The notes: generated from the sequence alone by a model not told the origin. 27,644 nt of DNA from Perkinsus olseni (GCA_013115135.1 JABANP010000616.1:1-27644); one strand, 5' to 3'; shown: positions 1 to 8,418, counted from the first letter of the stretch. Program-made: numbers and translations.

Positions 1-2760
1 TTCTAGCTCCTCCAAAGTCCTTTGAATATCTTCCTTCTCTCGCTTCAGTCGTTCAACCTCTCTCGTGGCCGCCTCACGATCACACCTAGCGGTTTCCTAA
101 TCGAAAGGTCCCCGGTTCGATCCCAGCATCCGGCATTTTTACTACTACCTGCAATAATATAATATCCTGCTTCAACTCTTCTATCTTCGTCTTATCCGCA
201 TTCGATGAATCTTCTTTAACGACACCCTTGGCTGGAGACTCCGACGGTGCCTGAGTTGGCAAAAGTAAAGAGTATCTTAGGTCGAAGCTGGCGTAACACA
301 GGTACTGATATATCAGGTCAATATATAACACGGCCGTATCTTAGGTCGAAGCTGGCGTAACACAGATACTGATATATCAGGTCAATATATAACACGGCCG
401 TATCTTAGGTCGAAGCTGGCGTAACACAGATACTGATATATCAGGTTTATATATAACACGGCCGTATCTTAGGTTGACTCGTGATTCACTCACAATCTCT
501 TTAAAAAATATCTTAGGTTGAAGCTCTTGAAGCTGGTGTATCACAAATCAACTCACCAAAAACACATATCTTATGATACAATACTGACACATCAGCTTGA
601 CATATAATACGTATCTTAGGTTGAAGCTGGGGTATCGCAAATCAACTCACCAAAAAGGGCGTATCTTTCAATACAGTACTGATACACCAGGTGGATATAT
701 AATGCGTATCTTAGGTCGACCCATGGATCACACGAAAAATCTCACCGTATCTTTCTTCCTCTTCACCTCCCTCTCCAATTGCCTCACTCGATCGTCTAAT
801 TCATTCGCCCTCTTCTGAAAGCCCACCTTCTCTTCGCGCGCCCTAACAAAATGAAAACGAATCTTTCAAGCTCGACCTTCTTCGAGGAGGTCCAAGGTGC
901 TAAAGATACGCATGATAATGATAGTTCCCAACAACCGTCACGCGCCACGAAATTACTTATCGGCCTCCCCGCCGCCTGTGCTGCCTTTTTTTCTGCCGCC
1001 TGTGCAGCTTCAACCGCTTCGGCAACCTGAGAGTATCCTAAGTCGAAGCCTGCAAGATACAAAACAGGTCACTTTTCGCTGCTCTTCCGCCAGTTCCGCC
1101 TTCAATTTTTCCACCTCTCCCCCATCGGAAGCTACGGGCTTGATCGGAGTGGTCATCCTCCTCGACAGGGCGGGCGCGGGTGCCTTTCGAACAAATCGAA
1201 ATTCGCAAAATCGCGGCGGCAGAAAATACAGCTAAAAAATCCTGAACTCTATTGGAATAAAATTCGGAAATATTTCGGATTTTCCGGAAAAAAACAAAGA
1301 ATTCTCAACTTTCCTTGCGCTACAGTCCAAATAGAATCTTCCCCGTCTGTAACGTCCCCGCTTCAACCTAAGATACGCAATTCTTATCACCTCTCCTCCT
1401 CCCTTGGCCATCAGCTTCGCTTCGTATTCTCTCTTTTTCGCCTCCAACGCCGACATCGCTGACTTAGCATCCGAAGGGGTTACACCATCTGAGAATCGAC
1501 CTATTCCATCATCAACCAGCTTCAACCTAAGATACGCCGCTTCAAGATCCGAGGGTGAATTATCATTTATTTGAAACGTCATGTACGGAGAAGCCAATTC
1601 CATCTTGAGCCAGCTTCGACCTAAGATACCTCCTTCTCGTGGTGGCGGCGCCTCCGCGACATTTTCCTTCAGCCCTTCTCCCTTCTCTTCTTCCACAACC
1701 ACCACTGCCTTCGCCTTAGCCTGAATCGATCAGCAACACGCACTGCGAAGGATTCCAAAAGATACGTCTAGATACGACCTATACTGCAGCTACCGATGCC
1801 GGAAAAAAATGGAAAAAAATAAATTAGTCAAAAATATTGTCTAATAATTTTTTCTCATTACTTTTCTTATTTTCTACTAGGCTTAGTATTATAATAATAC
1901 TCTAACAATACTATAATCATATAGCAACTCAGAAGCAGTAATAATACTATTATTACTGCCTCTGAGTTGCTATATGAATTGAATAATTCATAATTTCTAC
2001 TTAGTAAATTACCAAATTAATCACAATAAAAAAATTGTAATTTTTCACTTTATATTGCTTTAATATGACGGAATCCAATCAAAAGAAGCCGCAGTGGTGT
2101 GGAGTATCTTTCAACCTCGTATCAACCACGCACGAACACATTACGGGAATCTTGTCATCCTCGACCCACCCATACGGATTTCAAGGCTACTCTGTCGCCG
2201 CGAGGAGTCCATCTCAAAATTCGGGCTTCAACAAGTACTCCAAATATCGATCATCCGATCGATTCAGCGCCAAAAATCAAAAACTAACCCACGCGGGATT
2301 CGAACCAGAGACCTTTCGATTACCTTAGCTTTCGCCTTCGCTTTCCCCTTTGCCCTAGCCTTGCCCTTCGCCTTCGCCTTCGGTTTCTCATCCCCTCCCC
2401 CCACCTCTCCCTCAGGAGGCTTATCCGGTCTCTTCTCCGGTGGACCAGCCGTAGGGGTCGGACATAACGGTGTCGCATTCGCCACGAAACTACTCGGCAG
2501 ACCAACCGACGCTCCCCCTGATCACAAAACCCGCACAGGTTCAATCCCGAGCCGCAGCACAATCCACCAAAACCCCTTCCGGATGATTCATCTTCCATTC
2601 AATGCAAATACCCATACCCGAAACGACATCAAAATATCGCCAAAAAATATCCACGTCCTTCGACCACCCCTTAAACGGTTAACTCATCCTCGAGACCAGC
2701 TCATCGATCGCCGCCAGTGATCTCCAAGTGAGGCGTTGAATTTCGTTAATTTCGTCCCGA
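1..2760 (-). CDS. Lys/Ala-rich coiled-coil protein, 3' part (partial; spliced)
   Basis: Not a recognised family. Exons found on the minus strand, in gene order: about 2324-2517 (Pro/Gly-rich then a KAKAKGKARAKGKAKAKAK stretch), 1630-1720 (AKAKAVVVVEEEKGEG...), 1391-1488 (...SALEAKKREYEAKLMAKGGGE), 957-1026 (VAEAVEAAQAAEKKAAQAAG), 746-842 (NELDDRVRQLEREVKRKKDT), 149-250 (KTKIEELKQDIILLQ) and 1-96 (REVERLKREKEDIQRTLEELE, leaving the window). Phases agree across the introns 1721-2323, 1489-1629, 1027-1390, 251-745 and 97-148. The phase between 957-1026 and 746-842 does not close, so an exon or boundary there is missing. The KA-repeat continues seamlessly across intron 1721-2323. Downstream exons have heptad-like charge patterns typical of rod proteins. 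The 5' end is unresolved: open sequence at about 2580-2755 (GWSKDVDIFWRYFDVVSGM) may belong here, but a stop lies just upstream, so a 27-nt intron or a separate gene is possible. Confidence 0.6.
97..148 (+). repeat. tRNA T-arm half-element forming an entire 52-nt intron
   Basis: On the plus strand this reads as the 3' half of a tRNA-like sequence (CTAATCGAAAGGTC then GGTTCGATCCC, then a short pyrimidine tail). In the sense of the minus-strand gene it is an intron opening GTAGTAGTAAAA and closing GACCTTTCGATTAG. Removing it joins two in-frame coiled-coil exons (DIILLQ to ETARCDREAA), so the boundaries are well supported. The intron contains little beyond the element. Confidence 0.8.
272..480. 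repeat. 64-bp tandem repeat array inside an intron
   Basis: Units start at 272, 336 and 400 with a fourth partial unit at 464, giving a strict 64-bp period. Each unit begins GTATCTTAGGTCGAAGCTGG and ends in an AT-rich ATATATAACACGGCC block. The array lies within the 495-nt intron 251-745 of the coiled-coil gene. Units are nearly identical, so expansion looks recent. Confidence 0.9.
505..720. repeat. Degenerate continuation of the GTATCTT array, ~100-bp higher-order units
   Basis: Two diverged copies start near 509 and 608. Both carry ATCTTAGGTTGAAGCT, then TATCRCAAATCAACTCACC, then a TATCTT block and a TGATACA/CCAGGT block. They are older relatives of the 64-bp array next door, separated from it by a unique joint. 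They lie in the same intron. Confidence 0.7.
1489..1629 (-). repeat. 141-nt intron with two copies of a ~36-bp GTATCTT element
   Basis: In gene sense the intron opens directly with GTATCTTAGGTCGAAGCTGG. A second copy, GTATCTTAGGTTGAAGCTGG, follows about 90 nt later, and both are followed by a related GATGGAAT segment. The intron closes CGATTCTCAG. Splicing joins phase-1 exons correctly (PPPREG to GVTPSDAKSAMSAL), supporting these boundaries. Confidence 0.7.
1800..2060. other. AT-rich island with a 61-nt near-perfect palindrome
   Basis: This stretch is far richer in A/T than its surroundings and has no coding potential. At its centre, 1917-1946 and 1948-1977 are 30-nt inverted repeats around a single C, with one mismatch. 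The arms carry ATATAGCAACTCAGA and its complement. It lies in the 603-nt intron 1721-2323 of the coiled-coil gene. A small MITE or fold-back insertion is the simplest reading. Confidence 0.7.
2285..2323 (-). repeat. tRNA T-arm half-element supplying an intron donor
   Basis: In gene sense the intron begins GTAATCGAAAGGTCTC and continues GGTTCGAATCCC, the same T-arm half as at 97-148 but in the opposite orientation to its gene. Here the element's own end provides the GT donor directly after the KAKAKAK codons. Confidence 0.75.
2518..2563 (+). repeat. tRNA T-arm half-element ending at a candidate acceptor
   Basis: Plus-strand CTGATCACAAAACCC then AGGTTCAATCCC resembles the copies at 97-148 and 4823-4870. 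On the minus strand it ends TTTTGTGATCAG, a possible acceptor for the Pro/KA-rich exon. Divergence is higher than in the other copies and the exon phase here is unresolved. Confidence 0.45.
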
Positions 2761-2811
2761 AATTAGTTTCGTTAGTCTTTTTCAATTTCGCTCGTTACGT
2801 TAAGTTAAAAG

Positions 2812-5800
2812 TTACGTTAATGAAGACACTCGAAAATATTCATTAACATTTCCTTTCCGTGCTCGCCAAATTCGATACTGATGCCGTACTTCACAGGTGA
2901 GGAAAAATTTCATGAAAATTAAAAAATTTTCAATAAAAATTGAGTAAAAATTTTCTCTAATTTTGTTCTCCCACCGGCCTCCTTCATTACCCTCTCCCAT
3001 GACAGATAGATTCTGCTGCTTCATCTCAGCCGGAATAACAACTTCGAAAGTCGCCCCCGTATCTTTTTTTCCGTGCCATGCCAGAGTCAACCCCATCTTG
3101 TCACACATATTTTGAACCATGTTCAACCCCAGTCCAATGCCATAATACGTTTCTGGTTGCGCTCGGAAAAATGGGAGATTCAATTTCTCTTTTTCGTCCG
3201 AGGTGAATCCACAGCCAGTATCAACCACCGTGAATCTTACACCACCATCACCCTCGGCTTCCGCGGAAAGGGTCACAGTACCTGAAGATATGAAACAAAG
3301 ATACGCAAAGATTCGCCGAGAAATTTTATGTTTTTTCAAATTTTGACGGAAAAGAGTAATAAAATAAAACCATAAAAATATCTACAAAAAGCATAAAAAT
3401 TATATCCTCCAATTATCTCAATTTTTGGCGCAAAATTTCCGGAATTTCCAGGAAATTAACCACTGACCCTCACCACCCTCGGCGCACGCGGAAACGGTTT
3501 AACTGCCTAACATCGAAAAACTACGAGAACACGCAAAGATTTGCCGAAAAAAATCTCCTCGAAAGAAAAGATTTACCAACAAAACGCCAAGATAAATTTC
3601 ATGCAGGCAGCCCCCGCTGAACTCATCCGAAAGCGACAGACAAATCTGGGAGAATTAACCGTCACGCGCCACGAAATTATTTGATATTGTAGGGGTTGAT
3701 TCGGTTACCTTTGGCCGTGAACTTGAGAGCGTTGTCCGCCAGCTGATGAAAGATTCTCCGGAGGCGATTGGGATCTTGCTTGACCTGCAAAAATATCTTT
3801 GCGCACAGCGAAGATTTTACCAACCTCCATTAGATGCTCCAAAACCCGCGGAAAGAAATGGTTAAATTACTTCCCTCCAAATCAAAAAGAGAATCTTTGC
3901 GCACAGCCAAGATTTCCTCATCAATACCACTCAGCCTCATATTTCTCCAAAAATTTCCCGAAAAAAATCGAAAGAAAATCTTCACCGCGCCACGAAATTA
4001 TTACCAACGGCAGCCCTCCCTCCTTAGGAACGTTATTAATAAATTCGACCGTATCTTTTTTCATGGGCTGTCCTCGCTTGTCGTTCGCGCGGAGGAGCTC
4101 TTCATGACAACTCTGGACGATCGGACCGAGGTCGACCCCTTCTGAGGGCGCATGATACGCAAGCAGAGGTTCCGCAGCCATACACCCATCTCGTATCAAC
4201 GACATAACCTAAGTATCTTAGGTCGAAGCTTGTAAGATACAAAACAGCTCAACATCCTTACCTCCACCACCCTCAATCCGCACCTATAAATCATTCCCAG
4301 CTGCTTTTGCATCGGTTTTTTGACCTCAGTCTTTATAAGCACATCAGCCAGTCCCGTAATTCCCAAATGCGGAATCACCAGCATGTGCGCCAACTGCCCA
4401 AGGCCTCGTTTTTGAATCAACCATCGGTCGCCCGGGTCGCTCAGCCCAGCCCAGTATCCGAAGCCCTCCACCCCCTTCTCGAACTCCCCTTCAACGCAGT
4501 TGTCTTCCTTGGGAAACCACATCTCGAAGACGCTGCCTTTGTCCACCTCTGAGCTCCGCACAAATATCTTTCCGCCGCATACCTTCTCGATGCTTTCCTT
4601 GGCCGAGCTCAAGCCAAGGCCCCAAGATTCCCCATCGTTATTACATGTATATTTATTATGATATCCTGGCTTCAACCTCACCCATGGCTCAAAGATACGC
4701 GCCCACTCGACCTCGGGAACGCCCACTCCCGAGTCGTGAACGGAGAGGACGAAATGCTCGGGCTCATCGCGGGAGGTGCAAATGACGTGTCCTTTCTCGG
4801 TGAACTTGAGGGCGTTGTGAACCTAAAGGTCGCAGGTTCGATCCCGGGGAACGACAAATAGGTTTTATATAAAAGCCATCAATATTAATTCCATATGAAG
4901 ATCACTATCAACCCTGAGTTTCACAAGTGGCAAAGATACGCTGGATGAACTTCGCGCGCCACGAAATTATCATCATGAGCGTCATCAACCTAAAGATTCC
5001 TGCCAAATTCAACCTAAAGATTCCTGTCAAATTCAACCTAAAGATTCCTGTCAAATTCAACCTAAAGATTCCTGTCAAATTCAACCTAAAGATTCCTGTC
5101 AAATTCAAGCCAGTAAGATTGCCATCATTACCACAGCATAGACAGCCTTAGCGACATGTCGCTCGGAGGCCTTCACCATCGGCCCCTCCTCGCCCCATCC
5201 AGTTTGGTTCTCCAAAGCAACTTCATCAGACTTGGTCGGCATATTCTGACCATCTAATCCGAACCTGGCAAAAAAATGACGCGAAAAACGCCTCTGCCAG
5301 GATTCGAAGCCGCGACAGCAAATCAGAATAGTCAGAAAATTACCAAATTTCGAAAACTACAACGCACTACCAGCGGAAACCATCCCAAGGTGATGAGTAA
5401 CCAAAAGGTCCCTGGATCGAATCCCCCCAGGGGTATTATTACTTCATTAATTCCACCACTTCCTCTACGATGGCCCCCAGGCTGACGTCCTCCTTGGTCA
5501 CCTTCATCCAACCTCTCGCCAATTTATCGCTCACCACATTCTCCTCGACCATCCCACAGAAACGGGCTCCAGCTCTGGAAAAGAGAAAATATCTTACAGG
5601 TTGAGCATGAAAGATACGAAAAAGGTCGCATAAACCACCACCAGAATAAGTCTCAGTACTACACTCATCAGGTTCACTCAAACAACAGAGATTTGCTCAA
5701 ATTCTGAGATTTCAATCCCCACAAAATTGAAATCAACCGGATAACGAGGACTCAGAGAGAAAGATACTTTGTCCAATATCTAAATCATTTTATCTAATAA

Positions 5801-6900
5801 AACCGAGGCCTTCGTAACGAGAAAAAGCGGAGCTCGGCCCAAGGTCTCGGGTTCGAACCCCAGCCCGGGCTTTCTCCGTATTTTTTCGGGTTCATCTACA
5901 ACGGTCCACGACGGTTGTGCTTGGTAGAACGGGGATTAGAGCGATTTCGTACTTTTTGTAGAATACACAAACCGCGTGCTTTCGAATGGTATGTGTCTCG
6001 TCAGAAGTTCAATCGACATAGTCGTGCAGAAATAGTTGGAACGGACGAACGAACGCACAAAAAGGCGCAGCAGTGACAGTATATGCTCCGTTCGCTCCGC
6101 AATTATCCATTATTTCTTTACTTAGTGAAAAATAAGAATAATTATAATTACTCGTGGTGATTGAAAGATTCCCAAAGATACGCCCCAAGACAAAATAATT
6201 TTCGACGAATATCGAGTTGTTAAATCGTGAGCAGCAGTCGCTTCATAGGAACTTGAGTTCAATATTCGAGCGTGACGAATCTTTGTCGAGTGTGATATGC
6301 CAGGATCAACCTAAGATACTACCTGTTAATCAGAGTTAATCTCTTCTTTTTGACTTCGTCCTTGACCATCATCTTCATCGCTTCCGTCAGGCCGACGATC
6401 CCGTTGAAGGGCGACTTCATGTCGTGGGTTACATGCCCTTGCTCCTGAAGACAAAAGGAGAATCTTTAGGTTGACCTTGCAAGATATGAGGAGGTTGGAA
6501 TTGAAAGCGTATCTTAGGTTGACTCATGCGAGGTACGGGTATGCTTGCTGAATCAAGCGTATCTTAGGTTGACTCATGCGAGATACGAGTATGCTTGCTG
6601 AATCAAGCGTATCTTAGGTTGACTCATGCGAGATACGAGTATGCTTGCTGAATCAAGCGTATCTTAGGTTGACTCATGCTTGCCACGGACGAATCAAATG
6701 CAGACGACCGACTGACTCTCTCGCTGACTCTTGACGGCTACGAGTGTTTTTCATTCGAACGGCCGAGCGTATCTTAAGTTGACTTATGCAAGATACAAAT
6801 TGGGTCAAGCCAAGAACCTTCTCCCAACTACCTCTTGTGAGAAGAATTCATCACTTTTGCCTCTTTCAGGATGATCCGAGTATCCCTCATCAGCCGACAT
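2812..6900 (-). CDS. Tandem double histidine kinase (two HisKA-HATPase_c modules)
   Basis: Exons: 6832-6900, 6323-6444, 5443-5574, 5132-5264, 4262-4822, 4005-4208, 3709-3784 and 2812-3281; all intron phases match and the product is about 588 aa. The ATG at 6900 is preceded by an in-frame stop with no acceptor between. Module 1: H-box THDMKSPFNGI (His30), N-box VVHNALKFTEKG (Asn155), G1 HDSGVG (Asp182), F-box IFEPWVR, G2 GESWGLGLSSAKE. Exon 4262-4822 runs on without a break into module 2: H-box AHMLVIPHLGI (His298), N-box HQLADNALKFT (Asn425), G1 VDTGCGF (Asp453), G2 GIGLGLNMV. No membrane segment, PAS/GAF domain or receiver is visible, so it is probably a cytosolic relay kinase regulated through partners. 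Module 2 lacks the acidic residue normally following the phospho-His. A donor at 2990 could remove part of the C-terminus in frame. Confidence 0.9.
3282..3708 (-). repeat. Histidine-kinase intron with a box-A half-element
   Basis: This 427-nt intron holds a copy of AATTTCGTGGCGCGTGACGG (minus strand, about 3660-3680), the box-A-like half of the tRNA-related element. It also holds several ATCTTTGC/GCAAAGAT short motifs. It separates the module-2 N-box exon from the G1/G2 exon, and splicing gives the expected NALKFTAKG-TVTLS junction. Confidence 0.6.
3785..4004 (-). repeat. Intron opening with a box-A half-element
   Basis: In gene sense the 220-nt intron begins GTAATAATTTCGTGGCGCGG, so the element supplies the donor. 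Two copies of a short inverted motif, ATCTTTGCGCACAGC followed by AAGATT, lie near 3790-3825 and 3893-3918. The intron ends AAATATTTTTGCAG. The splice joins GGLPL to VKQDPNRLRRIF, the expected region before the N-box. Confidence 0.65.
4209..4261 (-). repeat. 53-nt intron made of the GTATCTT hairpin element
   Basis: Gene sense: GTAAGGATGTTGAGCTG, then TTTTGTATCTTACAAGC, then TTCGACCTAAGATACTTAG. GTATCTT and AAGATAC form a short stem. The splice is phase 0 and joins GLRVVE to VMSLIRD inside the second dimerisation helix. Almost the whole intron is the element. Confidence 0.8.
4823..4870 (+). repeat. tRNA T-arm half-element supplying an intron acceptor
   Basis: Plus strand: CTAAAGGTCGCAGG then TTCGATCCCGGGG. 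In gene sense the 309-nt intron 4823-5131 ends GAACCTGCGACCTTTAG, so the element end is the acceptor. The downstream exon starts in frame with the N-box VHNALKFT. Confidence 0.75.
4987..5106. repeat. 24-bp tandem repeat, five units, inside an intron
   Basis: Five head-to-tail units of AACCTAAAGATTCC followed by TGTCAAATTC, period exactly 24 bp; the first unit differs by one base. In gene sense each unit contains GAATCTTTAGGTTGA, a close relative of the GTATCTTAGGTTGA core found elsewhere. A box-A half-element (GATAATTTCGTGGCGCG, minus strand) lies just downstream at about 4955-4974 in the same intron. Confidence 0.9.
5393..5442 (+). repeat. tRNA T-arm half-element supplying an intron donor
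   Basis: Plus strand: AACCAAAAGGTCCCTGG, ATCGAATCCCCCCAGGGG, then a TATTATTAC tail. In gene sense the tail becomes the donor GTAATAATACCCC of the 178-nt intron 5265-5442 in the histidine kinase. A weaker T-arm-like copy (GGCTTCGAATCC, minus strand) lies at about 5288-5310 in the same intron. Confidence 0.7.
5575..6322 (-). repeat. 748-nt histidine-kinase intron with inverted GTATCTT termini and an internal T-arm element
   Basis: In gene sense the intron begins GTAGTATCTTAGGTTGATCC and ends with CGTATCTTTCATGC, TCAACCTGTAAGATAT and a TTTTCCAG acceptor, so its two ends carry related inverted copies of the core. A T-arm half-element (AAGGTCTCGGGTTCG, AACCCCAGCCCGGG, plus strand) lies at about 5839-5880. 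The splice restores an Arg codon across the junction (LTLIN-R-AGARFCG). Confidence 0.7.
6445..6831 (-). repeat. First histidine-kinase intron with hairpin elements
   Basis: The acceptor end reads CATATCTTGCAAGG, TCAACCTAAAGATTCTCC, then TTTTGTCTTCAG. A second hairpin copy, TTTGTATCTTGCATAAG and TCAACTTAAGATACGC, lies near the donor side at about 6767-6797. Between them is the 50-bp tandem array. Splicing joins DEFFSQE to EQGHVTHDM. Confidence 0.7.
6507..6680. repeat. 50-bp tandem repeat, three units plus a partial
   Basis: Units begin at 6507, 6557, 6607 and (partial) 6657. Each starts GCGTATCTTAGGTTGACTC, contains ATGCGAGATACGAGTATG and ends CTTGCTGAATCAA. The whole unit is the GTATCTT...AGATAC hairpin plus a spacer, amplified in tandem. 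It lies in the first intron of the histidine kinase. Confidence 0.9.
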
Positions 6901-7478
6901 GGAAAACCCATCTCAACTGCTCAGCCTCTCTCGTATCTTTCATGCTCGACCCCAAGATATGCTCCCAAGGTCTCGCACCAAATCGATCACTCTGGCGTGC
7001 GCTAAATACCTGCACAATATATCTCGCTCGCCCTAAAACCTATACCCCAACAAATTGAAACTTTCCGCAACTTTCGGAAACCCTTGGCCCACCGGTGACT
7101 ACCAAAGTACCTCTTCCGAGTGTCGTCCTTGTTCTTAACGCGTGAAAGACAGTCCGGCGAGCGTTGGAACTTCTCCGGCAGCTTCCCGGGCCAGTTTTTG
7201 CAGAATCTTTTGCCTCGTCATTTTCCTTTTCTTAGGGGACCGACTGATTGAGAGCACAACACCCTCGAGTTTTACCATTTAAATCGAAGTTTTCATCTTG
7301 GTCTGGTCGGCTGGTTAAGGTTGGTATGTCGTTTACTTGCAATTCGTCTCAGCTGCCATGTGACCGTTGTCGCTCAAAAAATCTTCTATCATCCTTCGCC
7401 TTGGCCTCAGTGTGCATTCTTACCGTCGGAAACTGATACAGTTTGTTGCCTTCTTCTTCAGTTTACCCAGTCACTCCA
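6901..7478. promoter_or_regulatory. Divergent intergenic region with a conserved upstream element
   Basis: This 578-nt region separates the histidine kinase ATG (minus) from secreted gene A (plus). At about 6972-7012 it carries TCGCACCAAATCGAT and TGGCGTGCGCTAAA. A close relative (TTGCGCCAAATCGAT...TGGCGCGCGCGCTAAA) lies at about 17001-17036 in the other divergent region of the window. A weak CATATCTTGGGGTCGAGC hairpin remnant lies at about 6940-6966. No other gene is seen. Confidence 0.5.
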
Positions 7479-8245
7479 ATGCTGTTCAGCTCCCTTCTGC
7501 TGTCCCCAGCCTTCCTCGTCGCCCTCGGCAAGAAGTACGAGTACGACCCCGTCATGTGCGATCTCGAGAACGACAAAGACGATCAACCCTTCGATGATAC
7601 CATATGCCTCGTCAAAGATCCAGATACTAATTCTCGTCAGGTAAGAGCTCATCCGTGTTGTGCCAGCTTGAACCTTAGATATTTCAGATGCTCTTGATCG
7701 CTGGTCTGAAGAAGCGTGCCCCTCCCCAAGGAACCGTTGTCCAGCTCGACGTCACTAAGCCCGGTCGTGGTGGCCCTAACTCCAAGCGACTCTCTCTGTC
7801 GTCGATCCCGAATGATACTTTCTCCTATCACGGGGAGGAGTTCAGGAACGGTCCTCATTACATCAACGGCAAGTCTGATCTCAAATTCTTGTCTCTGAAG
7901 CGTCGTCGGGGTAGCGGCGAACAGCAAGTGCTTCTGAAGAAGGTCGAAGCGGTTGGCCTTGCAGACGATCGTGTGGCGAGAAGTCGCAGCTTCGTTTCCC
8001 TCGCTGGTGACGTCAAGCTCGAAAGATTCTCTAACATGGTCACCTTCGACTGGCGTATCAGCTACAAGAATCAGAACGGCGAATGGAGCTCGCCCAGTAT
8101 CACTCACACTGACCAGTACATCGTCAAAAGCGTACTGGATATTTTCCATGGAACTTTCTATGACCTAGATACCGGTCATAAGGAGCACATCGTCATGCTG
8201 GCTACCTATCTTGGGAAGACCATCGTCTTGGTGAGGGGTAAGTAG
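7479..8245 (+). CDS. Secreted protein of unknown function, paralogue A
   Basis: Two exons, 7479-7640 and 7688-8245, product 239 aa. The start is the ATG giving the hydrophobic leader MLFSSLLLSPAFLVALG, a likely signal peptide. The mature N-terminus has MCDLEN...FDDTICLV, a two-Cys pattern (CD...DD..C) shared with paralogues B and C. Exon 2 starts MLLIAGL; later come a YHGEEFRNGPHYINGK block, DDRVA, FHGTFYDLDTG and HIVMLATYLGKTIVLV, most with counterparts in B and/or C. The 47-nt intron lies at the same protein position as in B and C, and its end (CCAGCTTGAACCTTAG, ATATTTCAG) resembles a worn GTATCTT-type element. I do not recognise the family. A secreted or surface role is inferred only from the leader. 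Confidence 0.85.
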
Positions 8246-8274
8246 AAGTGCATGTTGATGATGTGAGACTGTGT

Positions 8275-8310
8275 GATGTTCTTTGTGCCGATGTGTTGTT
8301 GAGTTGCCGG
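8275..8310 (+). other. Conserved 3' UTR segment of gene A
   Basis: GATGTTCTTTGTGCCG, ATGTGTTGTTGAG and TTGCCGG follow the gene A stop. A similar block lies at 10616-10652 after gene C. It may be a shared 3' processing or regulatory segment, or residual duplication homology. Confidence 0.45.
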
Positions 8311-8395
8311 ACGCTGTGTAACGATGATTCTCATGCTTTTCTCGTCGTCAGGTTGATCTGCGCACGACTGCGTTCTCCTCGTTAACCGCACTCGT

Positions 8396-8418
8396 ATCTG
8401 ACAAGCTTCGACCTAAGA
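8396..8418 (+). promoter_or_regulatory. GTATCTT hairpin element just upstream of gene B
   Basis: TCGTATCTGACAAGC followed by TTCGACCTAAG|ATTCC lies 37 nt before the gene B ATG. It closely matches the 3' terminal element of introns elsewhere (GTATCTTACAAGC, TTCGACCTAAGATAC). It may mark a 5' UTR intron end or a trans-splice acceptor for gene B. The sequence alone cannot decide. Confidence 0.45.

Noticed and set aside
272..720. Possible CRISPR-like array
   Set aside because: Repeats are contiguous with no unique spacers, lie within a eukaryotic intron, and share a core with other intronic elements.
2094..2720. 208-codon plus-strand frame with Phe/Ala/Leu repeats
   Set aside because: It is the complement of the KAKAK-coding exon and the adjacent tRNA-like elements on the minus strand.
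2760..2812. Joining the double histidine kinase to the downstream Lys/Ala coiled-coil exons as one gene
   Set aside because: A stop at 2812 closes the kinase frame, and no donor/acceptor pair I tried joined it to the open sequence at 2580-2755 in phase. Not excluded, but unsupported.
4908..5108. Open frame reading as repeated NLTGIFRL units
   Set aside because: It is the translation of the 24-bp intronic tandem array. The splice reconstruction of the histidine kinase skips it and restores the N-box.
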